Positions 34,516 to 44,091 of a stretch of DNA of 64,000 nucleotides are shown here, in pieces. The DNA is taken from positions 62,001 through 126,000 of the IMG/VR virus record IMGVR_UViG_3300047562_003246; one strand, 5' to 3'. The first letter of the stretch is position 1; each line of letters starts with the position of its first letter. Source of the DNA: a virus. The notes under the pieces are model-generated. The model saw nothing but the letters and a program-made list of their open reading frames with translations. It had not been told where the DNA came from and did no database searches. Both the position numbers and the translations under genes were made by a program.

Positions 34516-35372
34516 TGCCAAGAAGTTTATTTCTAAACAGTAATGGTAAGAGCGTTGTAGCGCTTCCTGATCCGCATTTTGGTCCTAATGCGATCGGACT
34601 CATTACGTTCACAGAACTGACCGACACATCTGCGGCGATAGTAATCACCAGCATGTCAGATAAAGTCAATCCTAGGTATCAAGTCACAGATACTCTGGGT
34701 GAGCGTACGATTTTGAACACCTTTGGTCGCTCGATGGACACTCGACTATTAGAAGGTGTGTGCTACGAGGCGTTTTGCGCTCCCGAACGTAATCAAGATG
34801 AGAGTGGTTTCGAGAAACTCATGCAATTCTTTGATAGTAATCACGCTGGGGCAAGAAATACTCCGGTGATTATTACTATCGGTAAAGCGTTTACTAGGAA
34901 TTGTTATTTATTAGAAATGGAAGTAACGCTGGCTGACTCAACTGCAAGAGTATGGCAGTTTTCGGCAAAGCTAATTGTAGAACCAGAGCGTGACCAGAAT
35001 GATTTGAGAAGACAGGCTGTCCAACCTAGGAATGTTCCAGTTAATCCGGTTCCGCAGCCTGTACAACCGCAACAAGAACAGCCACTGCAATTTTTTCAAA
35101 CGCCGCAAGAAGCTAACAATATTATTTATTTGTCCCGAGCGTTTAATTCAAAAGATTTCACTACTTGGAATAGACAGCCAACTGTTTCGCCAGCAACTCA
35201 AAGCTCTTCTAATTTCTCAGGTGATACATTCTCGGCTGCATCAGGCTTGACAGTAAGAACAACTACAACATCGAACGTGACCCAAAGCGGTGATCCTGTA
35301 TCGTTGAGTAATAACGTAATCAGCAGAACCAATCGAGCAACTTCTGGGCTGAATCCATTTGTGGTGGCTTAA
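34515..35372 (+). CDS. Baseplate/tail protein, unknown (285 aa)
   Basis: TAATG overlap with the tape measure gene. The N-terminal 170 residues are beta-rich ('IGLITFTELTDTSAAIVITS'). Then comes a Pro/Gln linker with 'PVNPVPQPVQPQQEQP', and a Ser/Thr/Asn-rich C-terminus. In many myophages a LysM-type hub adaptor occupies this place, but I see no LysM motif. Structural role by synteny. Confidence 0.65.
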   Translation: MPRSLFLNSNGKSVVALPDPHFGPNAIGLITFTELTDTSAAIVITSMSDKVNPRYQVTDTLGERTILNTFGRSMDTRLLEGVCYEAFCAPERNQDESGFEKLMQFFDSNHAGARNTPVIITIGKAFTRNCYLLEMEVTLADSTARVWQFSAKLIVEPERDQNDLRRQAVQPRNVPVNPVPQPVQPQQEQPLQFFQTPQEANNIIYLSRAFNSKDFTTWNRQPTVSPATQSSSNFSGDTFSAASGLTVRTTTTSNVTQSGDPVSLSNNVISRTNRATSGLNPFVVA

Positions 35373-35373
35373 C

Positions 35374-36117
35374 ATGCTAATGAACTTGTTGCACTGTGCA
35401 ATTGCTGATCCTGAGCTAGACGACAACGACTTGGATTATATTTGTCCGCAGTACAGCAGGACAAATATGACGCAAGACGAAATGAAGTTGCGGGCTATTC
35501 TCATTGGAGAGCGTAAACCAAGCAAAGAAGCAAAACTCTATACCAGTGTCACACTGAGACACGCCATAGGGGAAGGGCCATTTGCACACATTGGTAATCG
35601 TTTCGGGTTAGAAGAAGGCTACAGCCTTGAACAACTAAGGCAAAGTATTTTCAGTGCTTATAAGCCAAGGCTAGACGACCAAATATTCCTTTCTTCTGTG
35701 GCTACTTATCATAGGTTTCCGACTTATAAACAACACGCAATTAGTTGCCAAGTCTTGGGAAGCCAGGTGACAGTTCATCACGAGACGTACGGAAGCAATA
35801 CTGGCTTAGTTGATTCGCCTATCGCTATTGCTGGGTTTCCGCAGGCAGCGACAGTAACTGTTCAAGCAACAGACGGTGTGTATACCGGTTATTGGGCCAC
35901 TCAGCCTAGCATATCGATTGGCTCGATCGCTGAGACGCTTGCTGTTGAAGGTTTGTTGTTTCTCAATTCATTAGCAAATAGTCAGGGCCGCATTTTTTCT
36001 GATGAAACGCATATGCTCATTGAGTGCGTAAAAACCAGTCCAGTACCAATGGATAGGGTATGTGCCGCTTGCTTAATACTAGCTAATGCTGTGTTCGTGA
36101 GGCATGGATTTAATTAA
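35374..36117 (+). CDS. Baseplate-region protein, unknown (247 aa)
   Basis: The ATG at 35374 follows the previous stop by one base; GTG codons upstream would overlap. It begins 'MLMNLLHCAIADPELDDNDL'. The second half alternates hydrophobic and polar residues ('AGFPQAATVTVQATDGVYTG'). The gene couples to the hub gene by TAATG. Possibly a hub-associated protein; no enzymatic motif seen. Confidence 0.65.
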   Translation: MLMNLLHCAIADPELDDNDLDYICPQYSRTNMTQDEMKLRAILIGERKPSKEAKLYTSVTLRHAIGEGPFAHIGNRFGLEEGYSLEQLRQSIFSAYKPRLDDQIFLSSVATYHRFPTYKQHAISCQVLGSQVTVHHETYGSNTGLVDSPIAIAGFPQAATVTVQATDGVYTGYWATQPSISIGSIAETLAVEGLLFLNSLANSQGRIFSDETHMLIECVKTSPVPMDRVCAACLILANAVFVRHGFN

Positions 36118-37802
36118 TGTCCGTATACAAGCAAAACATTCGAGCCTTCATGACTTATGGAGGCGATAATGCAGATGAGCGACGTGTAGAGATATCTTCT
36201 CTCAGTGTATCTTTTGGGGTTCAAGAATTACCTGTAGCGATTGTTCAAGTTGGTGTCGGCGCTGATACTTTTGACGGCAGGCTACAACCAGATATCGACG
36301 TGGATGTAGATCCGGACATTCCTGCGAAACTTTATGTGCGTTTGGAAGGTACTCGAAATGAGACAAACGAAGATTGGCCTGAAGAAGATTTACTGCTTTT
36401 TAGCGGTCACATAACTAATGCAGCGTCGACGAGACTATCCAACCAGTCATCTGGGAATATTACTATTCACCATGTGTTAGCTAAGCTAGCTTCTTCTAGT
36501 TTAATCGCTTCTTACGCTTTCCCTGGATCATCTGCTGAGCTGGTCTTACCTGCCTATCGTCGCTGGAAAAACCGTAGCGGTGCAAAGAACGGTTCTAATC
36601 CACCTGTCGGTGCTTTGCTTGGAATTCTTTCTGAAGATATTTTTTCTTTGAAAGACTTTAAGTTACGTAAACAAGATTTATGGGCAGATATTGCTAAGCC
36701 TTTTTTAATTCGAACAGCACTACAAAATCCGTTTTCAACTACGACGCAGTTTCCTTCTTGTTTTCCCGAAGCGGGTGGCAACAACGAAGAAGCTTTGAGT
36801 GCCCTAGCAACTATCGAAGGTGAGACAGAAGACGAGTACACTCTTGCACCTGATGCTTACGGCACACCCTTGTTACTTCCAGAAGATGTGCCGCAGTCTA
36901 TCGTTGCGGCAATCAAAAGCGATCTAACAAGTCCCAAAGTAAAAGATTTACTACAACACACAGCGTGGTCGTACATCGTGCAGAATTTGTGTGGCGCGTA
37001 TATGGCTGCAGTTATTCCAGGTATCGACAGATCAAGAGTCGTGCCTATCACGCCAACGCTTAATACGCCGTATAAAGAATTAACTGTCAATTCTATCCAG
37101 GTGTCTGATAGAAACCGACCAGTCTCTCACTCGCTGCTAGCTGTAACAATGTCAGCCGGTACATTGTCGACTTCAGGTGCCGCACCAGGAAGTATCGGTA
37201 ATCCGTTTGCTTTTGGTCCCTGTTATTCTCCAGAAGCAGCTTCTCCTAAGGGTAAAGTAAGAACCGTCAGCCCTCCTGTTTGGCTGAGGAAAATGCGATT
37301 TACTGCTTTTCGGGCTAAAGAATCAACAAAGTATTCTGGAGGCGTAGGCATGGGCTCTTACGCTGCAAATCCAGATGTCAAAACGACGGAAGATTTTGAA
37401 GACAATACCGATAGTGATCGAGACGCAGCAGGAGATCGCGAAGATATTCGTAATCATATTAATGACTATGGGCAACGTTACGTAAAAGCTGTATACGGAG
37501 CTGACGTTACAGGTACTCGTACGGTCAAACTTGTATCGCATCTACGAATGGACATAGGTCCAGGCTCTCAGTTAAAAGTGACAACCGATAACGAGATGCC
37601 CATATTCGGCAACGTTGTCTACGGTATGGTCGCTAGAGTTACAATTATCATTGACGTTAATAAGCCGTTTGCGGGTACGTCGATGTTGTTGTCTCATATA
37701 CGTAGTGAACAAGAAAATGCCTTGGAATATATCGGAACCTCGACTCATCCGCTCTTCCAAACCGCTTACAAAGGCGGACCCCTATCAACAATCTTTGAGT
37801 GA
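36117..37802 (+). CDS. Putative baseplate hub protein (561 aa)
   Basis: Beta-rich N-terminus ('RRVEISSLSVSFGVQELPVA') followed by 'LFSGHITNAASTRLSNQSSG', reminiscent of hub proteins (gp27/gpD-like) with an early beta-barrel. The C-terminal third is beta-rich ('SHLRMDIGPGSQLKVTTDN'), as in hub barrels. The 3' end overlaps the start of the sigma factor gene by 86 bases. Assignment from synteny and general fold character. Confidence 0.55.
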   Translation: MSVYKQNIRAFMTYGGDNADERRVEISSLSVSFGVQELPVAIVQVGVGADTFDGRLQPDIDVDVDPDIPAKLYVRLEGTRNETNEDWPEEDLLLFSGHITNAASTRLSNQSSGNITIHHVLAKLASSSLIASYAFPGSSAELVLPAYRRWKNRSGAKNGSNPPVGALLGILSEDIFSLKDFKLRKQDLWADIAKPFLIRTALQNPFSTTTQFPSCFPEAGGNNEEALSALATIEGETEDEYTLAPDAYGTPLLLPEDVPQSIVAAIKSDLTSPKVKDLLQHTAWSYIVQNLCGAYMAAVIPGIDRSRVVPITPTLNTPYKELTVNSIQVSDRNRPVSHSLLAVTMSAGTLSTSGAAPGSIGNPFAFGPCYSPEAASPKGKVRTVSPPVWLRKMRFTAFRAKESTKYSGGVGMGSYAANPDVKTTEDFEDNTDSDRDAAGDREDIRNHINDYGQRYVKAVYGADVTGTRTVKLVSHLRMDIGPGSQLKVTTDNEMPIFGNVVYGMVARVTIIIDVNKPFAGTSMLLSHIRSEQENALEYIGTSTHPLFQTAYKGGPLSTIFE

Positions 37803-38511
37803 TCCGGTCGCCAACATCACTAACTGGCAGCAAGATCCTACTCCAGGTAACGCAAAGATCATGCTTGATTCTTTGCAGCCTTTTATCGTAGCGTCTACCA
37901 AAAGTTACCTACGTACAGACTCGCCGCTAGCGGTTGGTAAAGCAAAATCAGTCGTACTTCAGGCGATGAAAACGTATGATCCTACGAGATCACAGCCGCA
38001 AACATTTATCTCGCAACACGTTCAGGGGCTGCAAAGATGGCAAGCGGCTAAGAATAACGGACTTCGAGTTCCTAGTCGTGTTTCTTCTCAATCTTTGCTT
38101 TTGGACAAAGCAGAAGAAGATTTACTTGACGAGCTTGGGCGTGCTCCATCGACGGCAGAGTTAGCTAAACGAACTAACTTAACTGCTAGCGCCATCGAAA
38201 GAATACGCAGTTTTTCTAGACCAACAGTAGGCTCCCAAGAATCTCAAGGATCCGACGACGAAGACCTGTCTGTTGCAGAAGATCAGATTCTTAGACCGCA
38301 GGACGACAAAGCGTGGTTAGAGCTGGTTTACGACGACTTGCCTGATAACGATAAAGTCGTCATGGAACATACGATCGGAATGTTTGGTAAATCCAAACTT
38401 AGTACATCCGAGCTAGCGAAAAAACTAGGTGTGTCATCCGGAGCGATCAGCCAAAGACGTGCCAGAGTTCAAGCTTATATTGATCGAGCACTTGAGGTTA
38501 ATCCACTATGA
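37717..38511 (+). CDS. Sigma-70-family RNA polymerase sigma factor
   Basis: The start at 37717 is favoured: from here a region-2-like segment begins, 'NWQQDPTPGNAKIMLDSLQP', then 'KSVVLQAMKTYDPTRSQPQT', the 'YDP..g..~~tfi~~hv' pattern of sigma factors, then 'HVQGLQRW'. Residues 128-170 resemble region 3 ('APSTAELAKRTNLTASAIER'). Residues 225-256 form the region 4 helix-turn-helix ('LSTSELAKKLGVSSGAISQR'). It would direct RNA polymerase to phage promoters. It sits among baseplate genes, overlapping the hub gene, and shares an ATGA overlap with the next gene. With the beta'-like gene at the window's left edge it suggests phage-specific transcription. Confidence 0.82.
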   Translation: MPWNISEPRLIRSSKPLTKADPYQQSLSDPVANITNWQQDPTPGNAKIMLDSLQPFIVASTKSYLRTDSPLAVGKAKSVVLQAMKTYDPTRSQPQTFISQHVQGLQRWQAAKNNGLRVPSRVSSQSLLLDKAEEDLLDELGRAPSTAELAKRTNLTASAIERIRSFSRPTVGSQESQGSDDEDLSVAEDQILRPQDDKAWLELVYDDLPDNDKVVMEHTIGMFGKSKLSTSELAKKLGVSSGAISQRRARVQAYIDRALEVNPL

Positions 38512-38957
38512 CGACTGATCAACAAACTTTCGTGAAGTCAAAAGCTGTAATCGCTGAAGACTTTCTTAAGACAGTTAATTTTCTTGCAAGTAAAGCTGGC
38601 GCTCGCGTTGATGTGACTCTCGGCAGACAACCGCGTGAAATAACACAACTACAGGCTGATCACACAGACGTAACTAAAGTGCGAGAAGCTTTTAGCTTCA
38701 AAGAAATTGACGAACAATTAGAGAACATCGAAGGTGACGACGCAGAGGTAGGTACAGTTGGTGACATTGCTGTATTGGCTATTCAAAGCGATCTACAGGC
38801 CAAATGCATCAGAGCGTCTATGAGTCGTCACAGCTCCAGAGCCCAAAGAAAATTGGCCGCTGCTTACCGACTTAAAGGTCATGCGGCTAACGACGGCATG
38901 TGGAGGCAAATTTACGTAGACAAGTTGCAATCGATCCTGGGCGCGATGCAGAGTTAG
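38508..38957 (+). CDS. Unknown protein (149 aa) after the sigma factor
   Basis: ATGA overlap with the sigma gene. Helical and charged, with 'MSRHSSRAQRKLAAAYRLKG' giving a basic patch near residue 105. No cysteine cluster or membrane segment. It could be a small baseplate protein or a partner of the sigma factor; position alone cannot decide. Confidence 0.65.
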   Translation: MTTDQQTFVKSKAVIAEDFLKTVNFLASKAGARVDVTLGRQPREITQLQADHTDVTKVREAFSFKEIDEQLENIEGDDAEVGTVGDIAVLAIQSDLQAKCIRASMSRHSSRAQRKLAAAYRLKGHAANDGMWRQIYVDKLQSILGAMQS

Positions 38958-38958
38958 C

Positions 38959-39360
38959 ATGAGAAACATTTCCGTATTCTATACCGATCAGAGTAATAAC
39001 CCGTTGCGGTACTCTTTAGCTAAAGCTGTAGAGTCGACGGGTATACTACGTCTTAGTGAAAGAGTAATTTTTCGCCTGTTTACAGGTGCCGGAGCTGCTT
39101 ACGGTCAGCCAAGCTTCGGTAATAGTTTTATCGAGAACATACGCAAAGGACTTTACAGGACGACAACTTCGCTGCAACAAGGATTTTCTGTCGCGAGACT
39201 ACAGTTACTTAAACAAGCTGCGATCGATGAAGCTGACGATGAAACGACCATGGTGGATATTGAACTGCTAGCCGCAGCAATAGTAGCAGATACTGTTGAT
39301 CTCCGACTGAGAATTACCAGCAAATCCGGAGGTACGGCTGTTTTTGATGTAGAGGTTTAA
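38959..39360 (+). CDS. Putative baseplate wedge protein (gp25/W-like position)
   Basis: 133 residues, one base after the previous stop. The central part is helical ('FGNSFIENIRKGLYRTTTSL'), and the end is a beta strand pair ('VDLRLRITSKSGGTAVFDVEV' without its last residue). It immediately precedes the baseplate J gene, the usual place of the gp25/W-like wedge gene. Strict gp25 motifs are not obvious, so the call is by synteny. Confidence 0.55.
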   Translation: MRNISVFYTDQSNNPLRYSLAKAVESTGILRLSERVIFRLFTGAGAAYGQPSFGNSFIENIRKGLYRTTTSLQQGFSVARLQLLKQAAIDEADDETTMVDIELLAAAIVADTVDLRLRITSKSGGTAVFDVEV

Positions 39361-39369
39361 AAGGTATTT

Positions 39370-40941
39370 ATGGCGACTAAGCAAGAAATCATCCTGGCTA
39401 CGTTGGCAAATATTGTTAACGAGTATGACCCAACGGTAGATACAGGACCAGGACCTGTCAGGAGTATGCTTCTTAGTCCTGCGACCAGACTAATCGAATA
39501 CATCGAAGACGCGGTATCTGCTGTCATAGAGCGATATGATCTATCGCAGTTAAGTCAGATAACAGACGAAGCTACGCTAATTGATATTGCCAATCGTTAT
39601 GGTGTTGTAAGAAATGTCGCTGGTATAGCATCCGGTGTAGTCACTGTTGTGCTCGATGCAAGTTTTCCAGTTGTTATACCTGCCGGTACGCTAATTACAA
39701 GTCAGGGCGGAGACTATGTTACTCCTACCTCTTATGTGTTTCGAACCAGCTTTAGTTCGGTCATTAATTCCAACGATCGATTGCTTATTCAAAACGCTGA
39801 TGGCACGTACTCGGCCAATATTACAGTCAACGCCGTACAACCGGGCTCTGTGGCTAATTTGACCAGAGGACAAACGCTGACTCTTGCCGATGCAATACCT
39901 CATGTTATCGATCTGTACGCCGCTCAGGATTTTACAGGGGGCGAAGATCTTGATACCGGTAGTTCTTTATTGGAAAAAATTTCTAACTCCCTAGTCAAAC
40001 CCGGTACTGAATCTGCCTTTTCAATCAAATCACTGATTCAACATAGTACTGCTTTTCCGGCTACGGTAGCTGTCAGTGTTGTTGGCGCTGTAGATCAAGA
40101 ACTCAGAAGAGATAAACTTAACGCACTCGGTGTTGGCGGTGGTATGGCCGATGTTTATGTGCGTACACGCAAAGGCCCATCGACAATACAAATTACAAAA
40201 ACAGCTACGCTAGTTAGTGAAATCAATGGAATCAAAACTTGGAAGGTCAAAATTTCCAAAGACGATTTCCCAGGCTGGTGGGACATCGTTGAAATCATAT
40301 CAGCTAATAATCAACAAGCAGATCTAATTAGTGAAACAAGGTATGTCGAGCTTTCACCTGAGCAGGGACAGCTAACTCCATACATTCCTGATCCATCGTT
40401 TGGCATCTATTCTGCGTTTCAAGTAGCAGATGTTGTTGTCGAAACATCGGACGCTGTGGTCTCAGACAGTTTTGTCCTCAGCCTTCGAGGTATGCCAGAC
40501 ATTGCCAATATTCAAAGATTACTTGGTAGTCGGGACTTCAGGGCGGTTGGCGGTGACTTGCTTGTTAAAGCTCCGATTCCGTGCTTTGTTTCTATTAACA
40601 TCGAAATTGAGCAAACATCCACATCTGCTGTGATACCTGCAGACGTTGATTTTATTACAAAAGTTGTAGACACCGTTAACTCAACTGGTTTTATCGGCAA
40701 GCTGTACGCCAGTAATATAGCCGAGGCTATCGCTGGCTTTGGTTATACAGTAACGAAAGTGACTATGTTGGGCACGACTTATTTGTCGGATGGGTCACAG
40801 CGTAAAAGTGTCAGTGAATTTTTTATAGAAGCGCCTGTAGTTTACCCTGCTCAAACAAGCTGGCGAACTGTGATATTTGTCACGTCACCTGACCAAGTCA
40901 GCATCACAAAACGAACTCCTACCGCTGCTAACTTACTGTGA
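39370..40941 (+). CDS. Baseplate J-like wedge protein
   Basis: 523 residues with the layout of the baseplate J/gp6 family. An N-terminal helical part has 'GPGPVRSMLLSPATRLIEYI', and then comes 'LIDIANRYGVVRNVAGIASG'. A beta domain follows with the typical 'VVIPAGTLITSQGGDYVTP', and then a Val/Asn-rich 'NITVNAVQPGSVANL'. The C-terminus has 'AVIPADVDFITKVVDTVNST'. It forms the baseplate ring that triggers sheath contraction. It overlaps the next gene by four bases. Confidence 0.78.
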   Translation: MATKQEIILATLANIVNEYDPTVDTGPGPVRSMLLSPATRLIEYIEDAVSAVIERYDLSQLSQITDEATLIDIANRYGVVRNVAGIASGVVTVVLDASFPVVIPAGTLITSQGGDYVTPTSYVFRTSFSSVINSNDRLLIQNADGTYSANITVNAVQPGSVANLTRGQTLTLADAIPHVIDLYAAQDFTGGEDLDTGSSLLEKISNSLVKPGTESAFSIKSLIQHSTAFPATVAVSVVGAVDQELRRDKLNALGVGGGMADVYVRTRKGPSTIQITKTATLVSEINGIKTWKVKISKDDFPGWWDIVEIISANNQQADLISETRYVELSPEQGQLTPYIPDPSFGIYSAFQVADVVVETSDAVVSDSFVLSLRGMPDIANIQRLLGSRDFRAVGGDLLVKAPIPCFVSINIEIEQTSTSAVIPADVDFITKVVDTVNSTGFIGKLYASNIAEAIAGFGYTVTKVTMLGTTYLSDGSQRKSVSEFFIEAPVVYPAQTSWRTVIFVTSPDQVSITKRTPTAANLL

Positions 40942-42227
40942 TTTCAAATATCGAACAACTTGATCTTTCAACAGGACTAGAATCTAGAAGAGCTACAGGA
41001 CTTCCTAAAGCTTTTCTGGATCGAGGTACGTACGGTATTCATGTAGGCATGTCGCAGTTACTTTATTCACTTCAACTAAGAAATAAAGAACTAGCAGACT
41101 GTCTGGCTGCTCGTATCACAAGTGATGACAAGTATTATCAGTGGTACCCTATCGATTTGTACTCCGATCAGATGCTGGCTGCGGACAATTGTGCTATTTG
41201 TCCAGACGGGTGTGATGATGCTTTTGGATACTTCCACCCAGCTCCTGTTGATTTGACTGGTTTCACTGTACTGCAATCATCAGTTGTATCTCCTGAATTT
41301 TCTTGGTCAAATGAAGTTCAAATAGTTACACACAAGTCACAAAGATTTTTTCAGTTTGCACTTAATCCTTTTTCGTTTGAAAACGTACCTTTCTCTGTCG
41401 TACGCAAATCCGGTAAAGAAATTAAAGTGCTTAGGCTTTGGGCATATCTAGCTAGGTTCGACGCGGACTATACATCAAAGTATTTGTCGCCACTAACAGG
41501 ACTACCGTCATCCGTACCTGCGGATGTACATATCAAATTGCTTGAATGTAAAAAGATTCCTAGCATATTAAACTTCAAAAAATTACTAGGAGCCATGACA
41601 GGTAGCCCAGTCAGCGAAGGTTACGGACAAGTAGAAGTAGTACTGCAGGCCGGAGAGTTTAGAACATTTACTGTGCTGAATGCCGGTAAAGCGTATCATG
41701 CCGGTAAATTTGTCATTCCAACTGTAAGCGCAGGATCCTACGTCATTCCTGGAGATAATTTATTCGATGGATTCGAGCTTGCAGAGCTATCGCATGAGAC
41801 ACCGTCATTCGAGTCTGATGTGATTATTCCAGGCGAGTACCTGCAAATTCCAGGCGTCGATAAGCTTGTGCTTTCAAATGACAACGTCGAGATAACTTAT
41901 CAAGATAGTAATCCACGTTTTGATCTGGGGCCGGATTCTGATGCTTACTGGGACTTTGTTTACACTAGGAATCCAGCGTTTACAGCCAAAGTTAAAGAGA
42001 TTATCAGCAACAAATACTCTGTCGTACCGTTTGAATTATTTCGAGAACATTACTTGCGATATGGTGCTGTTTATCTTCGCCTTCGCGGAGAGACCCTCGA
42101 ACACACAGCTCAAGCTGTACCTATCTTAAAATACCTACTGCCACCAAATAGACTGCTTTTGCTGACTATCACTGGCGAAGTACCTACGTACTTGAGAGAT
42201 AAGTTACCGTCTTGTTGCTTCCAATAA
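40938..42227 (+). CDS. Baseplate/tail appendage protein, unknown (429 aa)
   Basis: It starts with GTG overlapping the TGA of the baseplate J gene (GTGA), so it is translationally coupled. The N-terminal half is mixed, with 'CAICPDGCDD'. The remainder is beta-rich ('VEVVLQAGEFRTFTVLNAGK'). A copy of the 14-mer at 41738 encodes AGSY in a different frame from most other copies. Position after J suggests a gpI/tail-fibre attachment protein. No motif confirms this. Confidence 0.65.
   Translation: MISNIEQLDLSTGLESRRATGLPKAFLDRGTYGIHVGMSQLLYSLQLRNKELADCLAARITSDDKYYQWYPIDLYSDQMLAADNCAICPDGCDDAFGYFHPAPVDLTGFTVLQSSVVSPEFSWSNEVQIVTHKSQRFFQFALNPFSFENVPFSVVRKSGKEIKVLRLWAYLARFDADYTSKYLSPLTGLPSSVPADVHIKLLECKKIPSILNFKKLLGAMTGSPVSEGYGQVEVVLQAGEFRTFTVLNAGKAYHAGKFVIPTVSAGSYVIPGDNLFDGFELAELSHETPSFESDVIIPGEYLQIPGVDKLVLSNDNVEITYQDSNPRFDLGPDSDAYWDFVYTRNPAFTAKVKEIISNKYSVVPFELFREHYLRYGAVYLRLRGETLEHTAQAVPILKYLLPPNRLLLLTITGEVPTYLRDKLPSCCFQ
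41738..41751 (+). repeat. Dispersed 14-mer, exact copy
   Basis: Plus orientation, in the 429-aa appendage gene, read in another frame (AGSY). Confidence 0.97.
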
Positions 42228-42240
42228 TTCGATCGATAAA

Positions 42241-44079
42241 ATGACACAACTCAACGAATGCTTTGATCCTGAGTTTTCTCCTGTTACCTGTGCGGGAGTA
42301 GACCAGTTACAGCAACTAAACGAAGAGCTAGCAAGACTCTCAGGTAACGACTTGTTTTTAAAGGCTTTGTTTGAAATTACATTACAAGGCAAAGCTCTAT
42401 TTGTCTGTGACGCTGCCGTCACCGGTGTCAAAGTAGGTCAGCCTGTTTATTTCGATAGCGAGTCAGCATCGTTTAAACCGTCAAGAATTGTTATTTCTAA
42501 CGTCAACGGTGAGATTGTTTTAGGTCAATCATCCCAAGTTGACGGAATTATTTATAAACACGAAGAAGGAGCTGCGACAGCCACGGTACTACTTTACGGT
42601 TTAGCTGAACTAAACCTGCAAGAGTCCACCGGTTTTGCTTCTCCTCTCGGATTGTTTTATCTAACAAGAACAGCCGGAACGCTAGCAGCGACCGAAGACA
42701 TCGTAGTATCTGTGCCTGTTTTGCGTGCCTATGGAAATGGACAAGTTCTTTTTAGGCCGCAATGGTCAACAGCTAATTCGCTTTATCGTATTCGTTCGTT
42801 TGTGCTTAGTGCTTTACCTGCTGGCACTGCTATTACCGCTGCTGGCATTTCTCAAATTAGCGGGCAAGGAGATCCTGCAAAACGAGGATGGTTACCTGTA
42901 ACGTCGCCAGTGTTTTCAGGTAAAGTCATACCTGCCAACGCCAAATTTGGTTACAACCTGTCAGCACATTTTGATGTTGAAGAAATTTGGCCCCCGTCTC
43001 CGCTGTCCTTGACAAGATTAGAGTGGGAACCCGAAGGCGATGGTCGTCGGGGTGCTGGTGTCGTATCCAGTTCAATGTGCCAGCTTACCGATTCTGGTAT
43101 TTGGTGGATGCAAAACTGTGCCGACCAAGTTCCATGGAGCACGACAGGATCTGGATCATCTTGTGGTGTCAGGATTCCTGCCAGTATGCGACTTGTGTTT
43201 CCTGCTTTAATTGTTAACGACGCTGGCAGGGTGACTAGTTTAACAAGTAATAGTCCAGGGCTAAAGATATATCGAAATGGGACAACTGATGCAGCTACTT
43301 CTGGTGATCTAACAATTCAACAAAGTGCTGACTGGGCGCTAAGCGATGTTGTTAATGACTTGTCAGGTATTGCTGTTAAAGGAATTGATAATAGTGGATT
43401 ACTTACCAGAGGTCCTGTGGTTACTGGCATTCGGTCTGTGTCTAATGACTTGGTACTTGCAGGTGGAACAGAATTAACATCCGGCTATCGTAGTGGTCTA
43501 CTTGATATCAGTCTTGCTGGTCCACAAAAGTCCGAGTTATTGCCGCAAAGAGTAGCCTTAGACGGCGCTGCTACGGACGAAAGCTATGGAACGCACGTAG
43601 CAATAGGCTTACCACCGGCAAATAATTCTTCAATTCGAACACAGTATTTTGTTCCGTCTGAGAACACTAACAGTGATTTTTACATATTGCAGTTTGAATG
43701 CTGGTTAATGGCTGCGCAAGCAGGTATATTGCCCACACTTTCGCTAGTAGCAAGAGCCTACAATCGACCTGCCGCAGGAGAACCTCAAGCAAGTCCTCAA
43801 ATTGATGCAACTGTCGAGCTTGTAGTACCCAGCACAAGACTACTTATCAATCAGTACATCGAAGTAGTTTCTGCAGCTTTTGCAGTCAAAGCTGGTAGCA
43901 TGGTGATGATGCAGCTGGCCCGAAACGGTTTGAGTGGCGATAGATCTAGTATCGAAACTAGGCTTATCAAGCAAGTTCTTAGAATCGTTAGGCCCGCTAC
44001 AGAAGAAGACGAGGTCGATCCGGAGCAAAATCCGGATACTGGTATCTTCGATACAACGTTCTCTCCATTATTTGATTAG
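42241..44079 (+). CDS. Tail appendage/fibre-like protein (612 aa)
   Basis: Starts 13 bases after the previous gene. Residues 1-50 contain a short coiled-coil-like stretch ('VDQLQQLNEELARLSG'). The rest is beta-rich with many Gly/Ser/Thr and small hydrophobic residues, and a Trp-rich segment near residue 280 ('DSGIWWMQNCADQVPW'). The C-terminus is acidic. These are features of fibre or collar appendages. It opens the fibre block. Confidence 0.65.
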   Translation: MTQLNECFDPEFSPVTCAGVDQLQQLNEELARLSGNDLFLKALFEITLQGKALFVCDAAVTGVKVGQPVYFDSESASFKPSRIVISNVNGEIVLGQSSQVDGIIYKHEEGAATATVLLYGLAELNLQESTGFASPLGLFYLTRTAGTLAATEDIVVSVPVLRAYGNGQVLFRPQWSTANSLYRIRSFVLSALPAGTAITAAGISQISGQGDPAKRGWLPVTSPVFSGKVIPANAKFGYNLSAHFDVEEIWPPSPLSLTRLEWEPEGDGRRGAGVVSSSMCQLTDSGIWWMQNCADQVPWSTTGSGSSCGVRIPASMRLVFPALIVNDAGRVTSLTSNSPGLKIYRNGTTDAATSGDLTIQQSADWALSDVVNDLSGIAVKGIDNSGLLTRGPVVTGIRSVSNDLVLAGGTELTSGYRSGLLDISLAGPQKSELLPQRVALDGAATDESYGTHVAIGLPPANNSSIRTQYFVPSENTNSDFYILQFECWLMAAQAGILPTLSLVARAYNRPAAGEPQASPQIDATVELVVPSTRLLINQYIEVVSAAFAVKAGSMVMMQLARNGLSGDRSSIETRLIKQVLRIVRPATEEDEVDPEQNPDTGIFDTTFSPLFD

Positions 44080-44091
44080 CCGGGGTAGATC

